A stretch of DNA of 64,000 nt from Lentzea pudingi (lineage in GTDB: Bacteria > Actinomycetota > Actinomycetes > Mycobacteriales > Pseudonocardiaceae), in contig NZ_BMNC01000004.1 of the NCBI RefSeq assembly GCF_014646255.1, positions 1 through 64,000 on the forward strand, read 5' to 3'. The notes under the pieces are model-generated. The model had not been told where the DNA came from. It did no database searches and was given only the letters and a program-made list of their open reading frames with translations. A program made the position numbers and the translations under genes. Shown here one piece after another: positions 1 to 7,218 of the stretch. Position 1 is the first letter of the stretch. Each line of letters begins with the position of its first letter.

Positions 1-8
1 ACGAACCA

Positions 9-52
9 CTCCCGGACGATTGGAACTGGATTTCCAGTCCAACTTCCGGGAG
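9..52. repeat. Composite inverted repeat / strong hairpin
   Basis: An outer 8-bp inverted repeat (CTCCCGGA at 9-16, TCCGGGAG at 45-52) encloses an inner stem (TTGG-A-ACTGG at 20-29 against CCAGT-CCAA at 34-42, with one bulged A). No gene covers it. It lies 3' of the minus-strand operon that ends at 80 and probably 3' of a plus-strand gene outside the window. It could be an mRNA 3' hairpin, a terminator component or an operator; the sequence does not decide. Confidence 0.55.
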
Positions 53-62
53 GCAGTTCATC

Positions 63-80
63 GGGGGTGCGCCCCTTTTT
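63..80 (+). terminator. Short GC hairpin with T-run, plus-strand terminator
   Basis: GGGG (64-67), a TGCG loop and CCCC (72-75) are followed at once by five T residues (76-80), the form of a Rho-independent terminator for plus-strand transcription entering from the left edge. The stem is only 4-5 bp, but the hairpin at 9-52 may assist. The T-run touches the stop codon of the minus-strand zinc-ribbon gene. Confidence 0.5.
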
Positions 81-262
81 CACACCCCGACGGGGCAGGC
101 GTCGTCGCCGCAGTTCTCGTCGGCGCTGATGCCGGGCTTGTTCAGGTCGTGCTCGAACGCGAAGTGGAAGCAGTCGGGGTGCATCCGCTCGAACAGCTCG
201 AAGTCCTCGGTCTCCAGTTCGACCGTCTCACCGCAACGCTGGCAGGTCTGTTCCTCTGACAC
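80..262 (-). CDS. Small putative zinc-ribbon protein
   Basis: Sixty residues from a GTG start. An N-terminal CQRC pair at residues 7-10 and later Cys/His residues (HPDC, and two Cys near the C-terminus) suggest a small zinc-binding knuckle; the middle is acidic. It starts 13 nt after the methyltransferase stop, so it is probably the last gene of the four-gene minus-strand operon starting at 1941. No specific family is recognised. It could be a regulatory or accessory protein; function unknown. Confidence 0.6.
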   Translation of the reverse strand: MSEEQTCQRCGETVELETEDFELFERMHPDCFHFAFEHDLNKPGISADENCGDDACPVGV

Positions 263-275
263 GGCGCTGATGGTC

Positions 276-890
276 TCACCCGCGCCGGGCGAACAGCACC
301 GCGCCGTCCTCGCCGTTCTCGCCGAACAGCCACCGCGCCTCGACGGTGAAGCCCGCGTCCCGCAGCCACCCCGCCACCCGGTCCGGCGGCCGCAGGTGCA
401 CGTCCACCCGCATCGGGTGCCCGCCGTAGCCCTCGGTCTTGCGGTTGGTGCGGTCCCCGACGTGGAAACCCAGCTGCAGCAACCCTCCCGGCCGCAGCGC
501 CTCGCGGAAGTGCCCGAACACCACGGGAACCAGCTCGTCGGGCACGTGGATCAACGACCACCAGGCGAGGATCCCGCCGAGCTCACCGCCGATCGGCTCG
601 GTCATCGACCCCACCTCGAACCGCAGCCCGGGGTGGCTCTCCCGCGCGAGCGCGATCATCGCGGGGGAGAGGTCGATCCCGGACACGTCCACACCGAACC
701 CGTGCAGCAGCGCGGTGATGTCACCGGGCCCGCAGCCCACGTCCACGACCGGGCCGCTGACCTCCTCCGCGAACAGCCGCAGCGCCGCCCGCAGGTGCGG
801 CAGGCCGTCGAGCAGGCCGCGCGTGAGGTCCGCGTAGCTGACCGCCACCGTGTCGTAGGAATCGCGCGTGTCCGCCAGCCAGTCGCTCAC
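276..890 (-). CDS. Class I SAM-dependent methyltransferase
   Basis: About 204 residues. The motif I glycine loop is VVDVGCGPGDIT at roughly residues 48-59, followed by an acidic strand GIDLSPAMI, the usual SAM-binding Rossmann fold; the motif IV region reads ILAWWSLIHV. The GTG at 890 is chosen because the upstream gene stops at 902 and a GAGGAG ribosome site spans its end; the open frame continues upstream but overlaps the neighbour. Substrate unknown; the family includes small-molecule and trans-aconitate-like methyltransferases. It is the third gene of a minus-strand operon. Confidence 0.85.
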   Translation of the reverse strand: MSDWLADTRDSYDTVAVSYADLTRGLLDGLPHLRAALRLFAEEVSGPVVDVGCGPGDITALLHGFGVDVSGIDLSPAMIALARESHPGLRFEVGSMTEPIGGELGGILAWWSLIHVPDELVPVVFGHFREALRPGGLLQLGFHVGDRTNRKTEGYGGHPMRVDVHLRPPDRVAGWLRDAGFTVEARWLFGENGEDGAVLFARRG

Positions 891-901
891 ATCCGAGGAA
901 G

Positions 902-1561
902 TTACTCCTCGAACGGCTCCGGCCGGTGCCGTCCGAACAACGCCAGCGACGAGATCCACACGTCCGGATCGCCGTCCCAGTCGAGCGCCTTGATCTGGTC
1001 GGCCGACCGCCGGCCGCCGATGGCCCGCAGCAGCTCGAACGACGTCGTCCGCACCGTCCCGGCGGGCTCGCCGTGCCCGAGCACGCGGTCGCCGTGCTCC
1101 AGCGTGATCCGCAACGCCGGCACGTCGTTCTCCCGCATCCGCTGGTCGAGCTGCTGCAACGGCCTCACCAGCGCCGCCCGCACCTCGACGCCGTCCCGGT
1201 CGCCCGGCACCCCGAGCGCCGAGCGGAGGTCGTGCTCGTGCGCGATCACCTCCGACACGAGGACCGGTCCCATCGGCGTGTCGAACAGGTCCGCCGCCCG
1301 CACGAGGTTCGCGTCCCACTCGGCGAAGGCGTCGGCGAGGGAGTTGTCGCGGCGGTCGCGCACCTGCCGTTCGCCCCACTCGCCCGACTCGACGCCGTCG
1401 AACCGGCGGTCCGCGAAGTCGCGCAGACCGCCGGCGAGGTGCGCCACCACGTCCTTGACCGACCAGCCCGGCGTCGCCGCCACGGGCGTCTGGGGATCAC
1501 GGCCCTCGACGAGCGAGGTGATCCGGGCCTTGGCCGCGTCGTACATGGGGGCGTTGGTCAT
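902..1561 (-). CDS. Maleylpyruvate isomerase-like (DinB/MDMPI fold) protein
   Basis: 219 residues with the mycothiol-dependent maleylpyruvate isomerase N-terminal fold: GWSVKDVVAHLAG near residues 32-44 and an ExxxH pair (E104, H108), the typical metal-ligand pattern with H41. In known members a divalent metal and mycothiol serve thiol-dependent isomerisation or transfer; the substrate here is not identifiable. It starts 2 nt after the DUF3224 stop and ends 12 nt before the methyltransferase start, so the three are probably co-transcribed. Similar proteins are abundant in mycothiol-producing actinobacteria and often carry generic TIGR03083 or MDMPI names. Confidence 0.82.
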   Translation of the reverse strand: MTNAPMYDAAKARITSLVEGRDPQTPVAATPGWSVKDVVAHLAGGLRDFADRRFDGVESGEWGERQVRDRRDNSLADAFAEWDANLVRAADLFDTPMGPVLVSEVIAHEHDLRSALGVPGDRDGVEVRAALVRPLQQLDQRMRENDVPALRITLEHGDRVLGHGEPAGTVRTTSFELLRAIGGRRSADQIKALDWDGDPDVWISSLALFGRHRPEPFEE

Positions 1562-1563
1562 GG

Positions 1564-1941
1564 TCAGACCTCGTACTCCAGGGTGTAGGTGCCGCTGCCA
1601 TCCTCCGCCCAGTCCACCGTCGCCGCACCTCGCGCGTTCAGGTACCTCCCGGTGCCGTCGACGATCTCGATGACGGCCTCCACAGAGGACCGGTACGCGC
1701 CGACGTGCCGCAGCACCAGCGTGCCCTCGTCCGTCGTGATCTCCTCCAGCGCGGTCGTCCACGCCACGTCCTCGCCGTAGTACATGAGGTACCGGCAGCT
1801 GCCGACGCCGCTGACGTCACCGGCGTACCCGAACCGCACGTGCGCCTCGGTGAGCTTGCGCCCCTCGACGTCCTGGTGGGACCGGCCGTCCCAGGTCTTC
1901 TCGTCCCAGCTCTTCACTTCGATGGTTCCGGTTGCCTTCAT
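1564..1941 (-). CDS. DUF3224 family protein
   Basis: 125 residues beginning MKATGTIEVKSWDEKTW, the characteristic DUF3224 opening. The family is a small beta-barrel of allene oxide cyclase-like type, of unknown function and common in actinobacteria. The ATG at 1941 is preferred over an in-frame ATG at 1950 because the family motif starts there. It is the first gene of the minus-strand operon and is transcribed divergently from the WYL regulator at 1991. The 49-bp gap holds a perfect palindrome at 1964-1982, so the regulator probably controls it. Confidence 0.85.
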   Translation of the reverse strand: MKATGTIEVKSWDEKTWDGRSHQDVEGRKLTEAHVRFGYAGDVSGVGSCRYLMYYGEDVAWTTALEEITTDEGTLVLRHVGAYRSSVEAVIEIVDGTGRYLNARGAATVDWAEDGSGTYTLEYEV

Positions 1942-1963
1942 GGGGACCATTCTGCTGGCAATT

Positions 1964-1982
1964 CCTGACAGATCGTGTCAGG
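1964..1982. promoter_or_regulatory. Perfect palindrome between divergent WYL regulator and DUF3224 operon
   Basis: CCTGACAGATCGTGTCAGG has 7-bp arms and a 5-bp spacer. It sits in the 49-bp gap between starts at 1941 (minus) and 1991 (plus). Placement and symmetry suggest the operator of the adjacent HTH-WYL regulator acting on both directions; this is inference. Confidence 0.6.
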
Positions 1983-1990
1983 TTCATCCC

Positions 1991-2962
1991 ATGAAATCCG
2001 GCAGGCTCATCCAGGTCCTCCTGCTCCTGCAGTCCCGGGGCCGGATGACGGCCGACGAACTCGCGCAGGAGCTGGAGGTCTCGCCGCGCACGATCTACCG
2101 CGACGTCGAGGCCCTGAGCGCGTCCGGCATCCCGATCTACGCGGACCGCGGGCCGGCGGGCGGTTACCAGCTGGTCGACGGCTACCGCACCCGGCTGACC
2201 GGCCTGACGTCCGGCGAGGCGCGGTCGCTGTTCCTCGCCGGCCTCCCCGGACCGGCGGAGGAGCTCGGGCTGGGGGAGTTCGCGGCCGCCGCCCAGCTGA
2301 AGCTCCTCGCCGCGCTCCCGACCGAGCTGCGCGGCAGGGCCGAGCAGATCCGCCAGCGCTTCCACCTCGACACCCCGACGTGGTTCCGCGGCGACGAACC
2401 CACCGAGCACCTCGCCACGATCGCCGACGCCGTGTGGGAGCAACGCCGCGTGCGCATGACCTACCAGCGGTGGGGCGGCCAGACCGTCGAACGCGAAGTC
2501 GACCCGTACGGTCTGGTCCTCAAAGCGGGCACCTGGTACTTCGTCGGCAGCGGCCGCACCTACCGCGTTTCGCGCGTGCTCACCCTCGAAGCCACACCCG
2601 ACACGTTCGAACGCCCGGACGACTTCGACCTCGCACGGTTCTGGGCCGAGTGGTCGGAGCAGTTCGAGGCACGCATGTACTGCGAGCGCGTCACGGTCCG
2701 CATGACCCGTTCCGGGCTGGACAAGTCGCAGTACCTGCTCAGCGGGTACCAGGCGCGCGTGATCCGTGAATCGGCACCGGAACCGGGGCAGGAGTTCGGC
2801 TTCCCGACCGAGTCGCACCGGCACGTCGTCGCTGACCTGCTCAAATTCGGTGCGGACGTGGAAGTGCTGGCACCAAACGAAGTCCGGCGCGAAGTCGTCG
2901 CCGCGATCGAGGCGATGCAGGACGTCTACAACGGTGCGAAGCTACCCACATGGTTCCGCTGA
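1991..2962 (+). CDS. HTH-WYL (DeoR/YafY-type) transcriptional regulator
   Basis: 323 residues. The N-terminal winged HTH (residues about 5-60) carries the HTH_11 pattern with MTADELAQELEVSPRTIYRDVEAL. The WYL domain of the second half includes DPYGLVLKAGTWYFVG, close to the family signature, and a C-terminal WCX extension follows. Such proteins sense ligands through the WYL domain and repress or activate neighbours. The ATG at 1991 follows the palindrome; an in-frame upstream extension would run antisense into the DUF3224 gene and is rejected. The 3' end overlaps the aldo/keto reductase by 13 nt, implying translational coupling. Confidence 0.9.
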   Translation: MKSGRLIQVLLLLQSRGRMTADELAQELEVSPRTIYRDVEALSASGIPIYADRGPAGGYQLVDGYRTRLTGLTSGEARSLFLAGLPGPAEELGLGEFAAAAQLKLLAALPTELRGRAEQIRQRFHLDTPTWFRGDEPTEHLATIADAVWEQRRVRMTYQRWGGQTVEREVDPYGLVLKAGTWYFVGSGRTYRVSRVLTLEATPDTFERPDDFDLARFWAEWSEQFEARMYCERVTVRMTRSGLDKSQYLLSGYQARVIRESAPEPGQEFGFPTESHRHVVADLLKFGADVEVLAPNEVRREVVAAIEAMQDVYNGAKLPTWFR

Positions 2963-3765
2963 TCTCGTTGAACAACGGAGTACGGATCCCCCAACTCGGC
3001 TTCGGCGTCTACCAGGTGCCGGAGGACCAGGTGGCCGGTGCGGTCACGACGGCGATCGAGGCCGGCTACCGCAGCATCGACACCGCGGCGGCGTACGGCA
3101 ACGAGTCCGGGGTCGGCGACGCGATCGCCGGCATCCCCGACCTGTTCATCACAAACAAGCTGTGGAACGCCGACCAGGGCTACGACGCCACGCTGCGCGC
3201 GTTCGACGCGAGCATGCGCCGCCTGCGCCTCGACGTCCTCGATCTCTACCTCATCCACTGGCCCGCCCCGGAACGCGACCTCTACGCCGACTCGTGGCGC
3301 GCGTTGGAACAGCTCTACGCCGACGGCCGGGTGCGCGCGATCGGCGTCTCCAACTTCCACACCCCGCACCTGCAGCGCCTGTTCGACGAGTTCCCGACCA
3401 CCCCGGCGGTGAACCAGATCGAGCTGCATCCGTTGCTGCAGCAGGAAGAGATGCGAAAGGTGCACGTGACGCACCGCATCGTCACCGAGGCCTGGTCGCC
3501 GCTGGCGCAGGGCGGCGCGTTGCTGCGCGAGCCCGACATCGCGGGCCTCGCCGAGAAGTACGGCAAGACCCCGGCCCAGATCGTGCTGCGCTGGCACGTC
3601 CAGCTCGGCATCGTCGTGATCCCGAAGTCCGTCACGCCCTACCGGGTCAAGGAGAACATCGACATCTTCGACTTCGAACTGGCCCAGGACGACATGCTGG
3701 TGATCACCGAGCTCGACAACGGCACCCGCACCGGCCCGGACCCGGACCGCTTCAACGTCGCCTGA
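2950..3765 (+). CDS. Aldo/keto reductase (AKR5-like)
   Basis: 271 residues, (beta/alpha)8 NADPH-dependent carbonyl reductase. The catalytic tetrad is intact: D44 and Y49 in SIDTAAAYGNE, K70 in FITNKLWN, H103 in LYLIHWP. The nucleotide-binding IPKSVTPYRVKEN segment lies near the C-terminus. The start inside the preceding gene fits the family N-terminus (LNNGVRIPQLGFGVYQV). It is probably co-transcribed with the WYL regulator. It resembles 2,5-diketo-D-gluconate reductase-type enzymes; the natural substrate is unknown. Confidence 0.92.
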   Translation: MVPLISLNNGVRIPQLGFGVYQVPEDQVAGAVTTAIEAGYRSIDTAAAYGNESGVGDAIAGIPDLFITNKLWNADQGYDATLRAFDASMRRLRLDVLDLYLIHWPAPERDLYADSWRALEQLYADGRVRAIGVSNFHTPHLQRLFDEFPTTPAVNQIELHPLLQQEEMRKVHVTHRIVTEAWSPLAQGGALLREPDIAGLAEKYGKTPAQIVLRWHVQLGIVVIPKSVTPYRVKENIDIFDFELAQDDMLVITELDNGTRTGPDPDRFNVA

Positions 3766-3771
3766 GGGCCC

Positions 3772-3810
3772 CGCTCGGTCAGGCCTTCGTCGACAGCACC
3801 TGACCGAGCG
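3772..3810. terminator. Bidirectional terminator-like hairpin between convergent genes
   Basis: A perfect 12-bp inverted repeat, CGCTCGGTCAGG (3772-3783) and CCTGACCGAGCG (3799-3810), with a 15-nt loop spans the end of the convergent pair. It covers the last codons and stop of the VWA gene and starts 6 nt after the reductase stop. There is no T-run, as is common in high-GC actinobacteria. Confidence 0.6.
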
Positions 3811-5485
3811 CGGCCTCCACGCCGTCCACGTTCTCGACCACCGACACCGACCCACCGGTGGCCTGCGCGATGTCCGTCAGCGCCGCCTTGTCGACCTCAC
3901 CGCCGATCGCGATGAAGCTGACCGGCAGGTCCGTCCCGTGCAGCTGCGACTTCAGCGCGTTCAGGTCGATGCCACCGTCCGAGGTGCCGTCGGTGATGAC
4001 GACGACCCGGTTGACCCGCCCGGCCACGAACCCGTCGTGCGCGGTCTCGTAGCAGGCGGCCAGCGCGCTGTAGAGCTGGGAGCCGTCCGCGGTCTTGAGG
4101 GAGTCGATCGACCTGCGCAGCGCGTCGCGCTTCTCGCTGACGGGACCGGTCGCGACCAGCTGCTTGTGCGGCTTCGACCCGTCGAGGTCGCGGGCGAACT
4201 CCCACAGCCCGAACGAGCCGGAGACCGACCGGTCGACCTGGCCGCGCAGCGCCGCCTTCACCTTGTCCAGCCGGGGTTTCATCGACGTCGAGACGTCCGT
4301 CAGCACCGTGACGACCTGCCCGCCGCGGTCCGCCGACGTCCAGGCCGAGGAGATCTGCTGCGTGGTCGTCGCGTCGGCGGCGACCAGGTTCTCCGTGACG
4401 GGGGACCAGGACACGCCCGGCGAGGGCGACGGACGGTCCTGAGTGGACTCCACCCGCAGACCGCCCTTCGCGAGGAGCGCCTGCTGCGCGGGTTCGGTCA
4501 TGAAGTCGCGGAACGCCTGTGCCGCACGCACTTCGGCCTCGCCGACCTCGCTGCCGCCGAGCGCGACGTACGGGAAGTCCGCCACCGGCGCCGGTCCGGC
4601 GGGAAGCACGCCCACCAGCGGCTTCGACGGGGCGTCCTTGCCGGTGTTGTGCTTGAACAGGTCCACTTCGGACACCGGCGTGACGGAGAAGCCCGCCGCG
4701 TTGACCGTCGCGCTGTCACCCAGGCGCGCCAACGCGTCGCGCGTCGTCGCCGGGACCTCCGGCGGCACGGTGGCCGCGAGCTTGGAGAGAGCGGCCTTGG
4801 CGGCGTCCGACCCGAGCGACTCGGCGGTGACCGGCCCCTTGCCGCCCGCCAGTGCCGACTGGATCGCGAGCGCGGACGCCGTGTTCGCCGCGGGATCGGG
4901 CATCGCGACGCTGAACCGGCCCCAGGGCTGGCCGAACTTGCCCCAGTCCGTCACCTCGGGCATGTCCGTCCAGCGGAAGTCCTTGAGCACCGGCGCGGCG
5001 GCCTCGGGCGCCGCGAGCAGCACCGGTGACGTGCCGACGGACTTCGGCGCCGAGCCGACCAGCTTCGCGTTCAGCGCGGAGAGCCGGTTCGCCCAGAGCG
5101 TGGAGTCGGGCAGCCACGCGTGCGGGCGCTTGCCGAGCTTCTGCTCGTCCCAGGTCGTCGTCAGGCCTTCCAGAACCGCTGCGGAGTCCGCGGAGGTCAC
5201 TTCGATGGCAATGCAGTGGTCGTACACAACGGGCCGTGTCGCGCTGTAGGCCTGTGCGACGTCCCTGACGGCACCGGCGACGCTGGGCGTCACGGACACG
5301 CGGAGCACGGAGTCGCCCTCGCTGCAGTCCTGCGCCAACGCCTGGGAGCGCTTGTCGAGGATGCCGCCCGCCCACGACAAGGCGAGCCAGCTCAGGCCAA
5401 GGAGCACCACGAGCACGACGATGAGCACGGGCCACTTGGCGATTCCGCGCTTCACCTTCGCCCGCAGAGCGCGGTGTCGAGACAT
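3779..5485 (-). CDS. Membrane-anchored protein with substrate-binding-like region and VWA domain
   Basis: 568 residues. A basic N-terminus and one transmembrane segment (about residues 18-42) anchor an extracytoplasmic protein. Residues about 55-340 resemble a periplasmic binding protein (SBP_bac_11-like), and the C-terminal 190 residues form a von Willebrand A domain with the MIDAS motif DVSTS and a later VITDGTSDGG. The ATG at 5485 has a GAGGG ribosome site; an earlier in-frame start lacks one. This binding-plus-VWA architecture recurs in actinobacterial exported proteins and may mediate metal-dependent protein contacts; role unknown. Confidence 0.85.
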   Translation of the reverse strand: MSRHRALRAKVKRGIAKWPVLIVVLVVLLGLSWLALSWAGGILDKRSQALAQDCSEGDSVLRVSVTPSVAGAVRDVAQAYSATRPVVYDHCIAIEVTSADSAAVLEGLTTTWDEQKLGKRPHAWLPDSTLWANRLSALNAKLVGSAPKSVGTSPVLLAAPEAAAPVLKDFRWTDMPEVTDWGKFGQPWGRFSVAMPDPAANTASALAIQSALAGGKGPVTAESLGSDAAKAALSKLAATVPPEVPATTRDALARLGDSATVNAAGFSVTPVSEVDLFKHNTGKDAPSKPLVGVLPAGPAPVADFPYVALGGSEVGEAEVRAAQAFRDFMTEPAQQALLAKGGLRVESTQDRPSPSPGVSWSPVTENLVAADATTTQQISSAWTSADRGGQVVTVLTDVSTSMKPRLDKVKAALRGQVDRSVSGSFGLWEFARDLDGSKPHKQLVATGPVSEKRDALRRSIDSLKTADGSQLYSALAACYETAHDGFVAGRVNRVVVITDGTSDGGIDLNALKSQLHGTDLPVSFIAIGGEVDKAALTDIAQATGGSVSVVENVDGVEAALGQVLSTKA

Positions 5486-5548
5486 CGATCCCTCACAACT
5501 ACTCAGCGGCCCCCGACGACCGCCAGTCACGCTAACAGGTGAACTCGG

Positions 5549-6421
5549 TCAGCAGAGTGAAGTCACTTCAAGTATCGACCGGCACACGAAGACGAGCCGT
5601 TCTCGCAACGGTCGTGCCCGGTCGGCGAACTCCGCCTGCCGTCGTACGTACTCCGCACGCCCCTCCGGCGACTCGATCCGCACCGGTCCGTACCCCAGGT
5701 CCGCCAGGTCGTAGGGCGAGGCCTGCATGTCGAGTTCGCGCACGTCAGCGGCCAGTTCGAAGCAGTCGGCCACCAGCTCCGAGGGGGTCGCGGGCTCCAG
5801 CTTGTAGGCCCACTTGAACAGGTCCATGTTCGCGTGCAGACAGCCGGGCTGCTCGTTCAGCAACTGTTCGTCGCGGGTGGGCTGCAGAGCGTTGCGCGGC
5901 CGGGCGGGTGGCGTGAAGAACCGGAACGCGTCGAAGTGCCCGCACTGGATCCGGCTCGCCTCGACCACCTCGTCGGTGCCGTCGCTGCCCAGCCGCAGCG
6001 GCCACGCGTTGTGCCGGACCTCTTCCGGCTGCTGCCGGTAGACCATCGCCCATTCGTGCAGCCCGAAGCACCCGAGCCGGGCAGGCCGGCTCAGCGTCGC
6101 CGTGAGCAGCCCCTGCACGAACTCCAGCGTCTTCGCCCGCTGTCCGGCGAAGCTCTCGACGTCGAGCGTGACGCCCTCGGTCGTGAGCTTGTAGTGCGGG
6201 AACTCCAGGTACTCCGCCGCGTCCTCGAGAACGACGCCGGGCCCCGGATGCCACCGTTCGAGCCGCACGGGCCGATGGCTGTAGTACGTGAAGAGGAAGT
6301 CCATGACCGGGTGCTTCTCTTTGCGAAGCTTCCGCTCCTGGTGCGGCCCCGTGAACCGGCGCATGCGCGCGACGTGCGAGTCGAGCAGCTGGTGCCATTC
6401 GGCTCGGGTCAGGACCTCCAC
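5549..6421 (-). CDS. Conserved protein, often annotated 3-methyladenine DNA glycosylase
   Basis: 290 residues from a GTG start. It contains the conserved actinobacterial block KEKHPVMDFLFTYYSHRP near residues 35-52, followed by a Trp/His-rich segment and the HANMDLFKWAYKLEP block. Homologues are widely labelled 3-methyladenine DNA glycosylase, but no classical alkyl-glycosylase helix-hairpin-helix with catalytic Asp is apparent, so the label may be propagated. It stands as a single gene between the VWA gene and a small zinc-ribbon gene on the same strand. Confidence 0.7.
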   Translation of the reverse strand: MEVLTRAEWHQLLDSHVARMRRFTGPHQERKLRKEKHPVMDFLFTYYSHRPVRLERWHPGPGVVLEDAAEYLEFPHYKLTTEGVTLDVESFAGQRAKTLEFVQGLLTATLSRPARLGCFGLHEWAMVYRQQPEEVRHNAWPLRLGSDGTDEVVEASRIQCGHFDAFRFFTPPARPRNALQPTRDEQLLNEQPGCLHANMDLFKWAYKLEPATPSELVADCFELAADVRELDMQASPYDLADLGYGPVRIESPEGRAEYVRRQAEFADRARPLRERLVFVCRSILEVTSLC

Positions 6422-6454
6422 GGACGATTACCGTACGCGACGCTCAGCACAGGA

Positions 6455-6700
6455 CTAAAGCGGTGGCACGAGCCCGGTGAACGTCCGCGCGCCGTTGCAG
6501 TGCGGGCACTCCCGCCCGTTGTCGACGGTCCGCGGCGCACCGCCGATGATCGCCAGCGTCGGCGCGGCGATGTAGCTCGCGCCCCCGCACAGGTGGCAGA
6601 CCGTGCGCGGTTCGGGCGTGACGGCGAAGAGGTCGTCCGGGTCTTCCTCGTCCTCGAAGTCGTCGTCCTCGGCGAACTCGTCCTCGTCGTCCTCACTCAT
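6455..6700 (-). CDS. Small acidic zinc-ribbon protein
   Basis: 81 residues. A very acidic N-terminus (runs of Glu/Asp over residues 1-25) is followed by two CxxC knuckles, CHLCGG and CPHCNG, about 30 residues apart, resembling a DnaJ-type or rubredoxin-like zinc ribbon. The ATG at 6700 is preferred over 6709 because MSEDDEDE is the usual start of such proteins and the regulator gene stops at 6711. It lies downstream of the HxlR regulator on the same strand. Function unknown. Confidence 0.7.
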   Translation of the reverse strand: MSEDDEDEFAEDDDFEDEEDPDDLFAVTPEPRTVCHLCGGASYIAAPTLAIIGGAPRTVDNGRECPHCNGARTFTGLVPPL

Positions 6701-6710
6701 GCCGCCCAAC

Positions 6711-7139
6711 TTAGTGGGTCAGCTCTCCCGCACGAGTCAACGACTCCAGTGTGGCCTCTTCTCCGCAGTGCGCGCACACGACGCGTGGCTCCAGCACGGC
6801 GCCGCACGAGTGCTCGTACACGAGCGGAAGGGGCCCCTCGGTCGCGTAGGCGTCGCCCCACTCCTTGAGCGCCAGCAGCACGTTGTGCAGCGCACGGCCC
6901 GAGTCCGTGAGCAGGTACTCGTGCCGCGGCGGGTGCTCGGAGTACTGGTGCTTCTCCAGCACGCCTGCGGCGACCAGCTTCTTCAGGCGCACGGTCAGCA
7001 CGTCGCGGGAGGCGCCGGTGTTCGCGGCGATCTGGTCGAACCGGGTGTTGCCGAAGAAGACCTCGCGCAACGCCAGCAGCGACCAGCGCTCGCCCACGAC
7101 CTCCAGCGCGTTCGCCACGGAGCAGGTTCGGGGTGCCAT
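6711..7139 (-). CDS. HxlR-family transcriptional regulator with C-terminal zinc-ribbon-like tail
   Basis: 142 residues. The winged HTH of HxlR/MarR-like proteins is clear: CSVANALEVVGERWSLLALREVFFG at residues about 6-30 (here split: CSVANALEVV and GERWSLLALR), then TGASRDVLTVRLKKLVAAGVL. The conserved N-terminal Cys (C6) could sense redox or electrophiles. The C-terminal tail holds CGAVLEP...CAHCGEE, four cysteines that may bind zinc. It is divergent from the SDR at 7219 with a two-site operator between them, so it probably represses itself and the SDR. Confidence 0.9.
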   Translation of the reverse strand: MAPRTCSVANALEVVGERWSLLALREVFFGNTRFDQIAANTGASRDVLTVRLKKLVAAGVLEKHQYSEHPPRHEYLLTDSGRALHNVLLALKEWGDAYATEGPLPLVYEHSCGAVLEPRVVCAHCGEEATLESLTRAGELTH

Positions 7140-7157
7140 GTGACCATCCTATCAGTG

Positions 7158-7206
7158 AGTTGGCAAATCCAACTTACCTCGCTAATGTCAGTTGGGAAAG
7201 CCAACT
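7158..7206 (+). promoter_or_regulatory. SDR promoter flanked by twin HxlR operator palindromes
   Basis: Two palindromes, AGTTGG-CAAAT-CCAACT (7158-7174) and AGTTGG-GAAAG-CCAACT (7190-7206), share identical 6-bp arms and lie 32 bp apart, three helical turns. Between them is a plausible sigma-A promoter: -35 TTGGCA (7160-7165), a 17-bp spacer and -10 TAATGT (7183-7188). One operator covers the -35 and the other the start point. This fits repression by the divergent HxlR protein. An AGGAGG ribosome site follows at 7208-7213. Confidence 0.75.
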
Positions 7207-7218
7207 CAGGAGGTAGTG

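Noticed and set aside
20..1673. Long plus-strand open frames opposite the first operon
   Set aside because: Products are Arg/Pro-rich with no recognisable motif and lie antisense to well-supported genes; typical of GC-rich shadows.
5549..6421. Firm assignment as 3-methyladenine DNA glycosylase
   Set aside because: The name is commonly attached to relatives, but no glycosylase active-site pattern could be seen.
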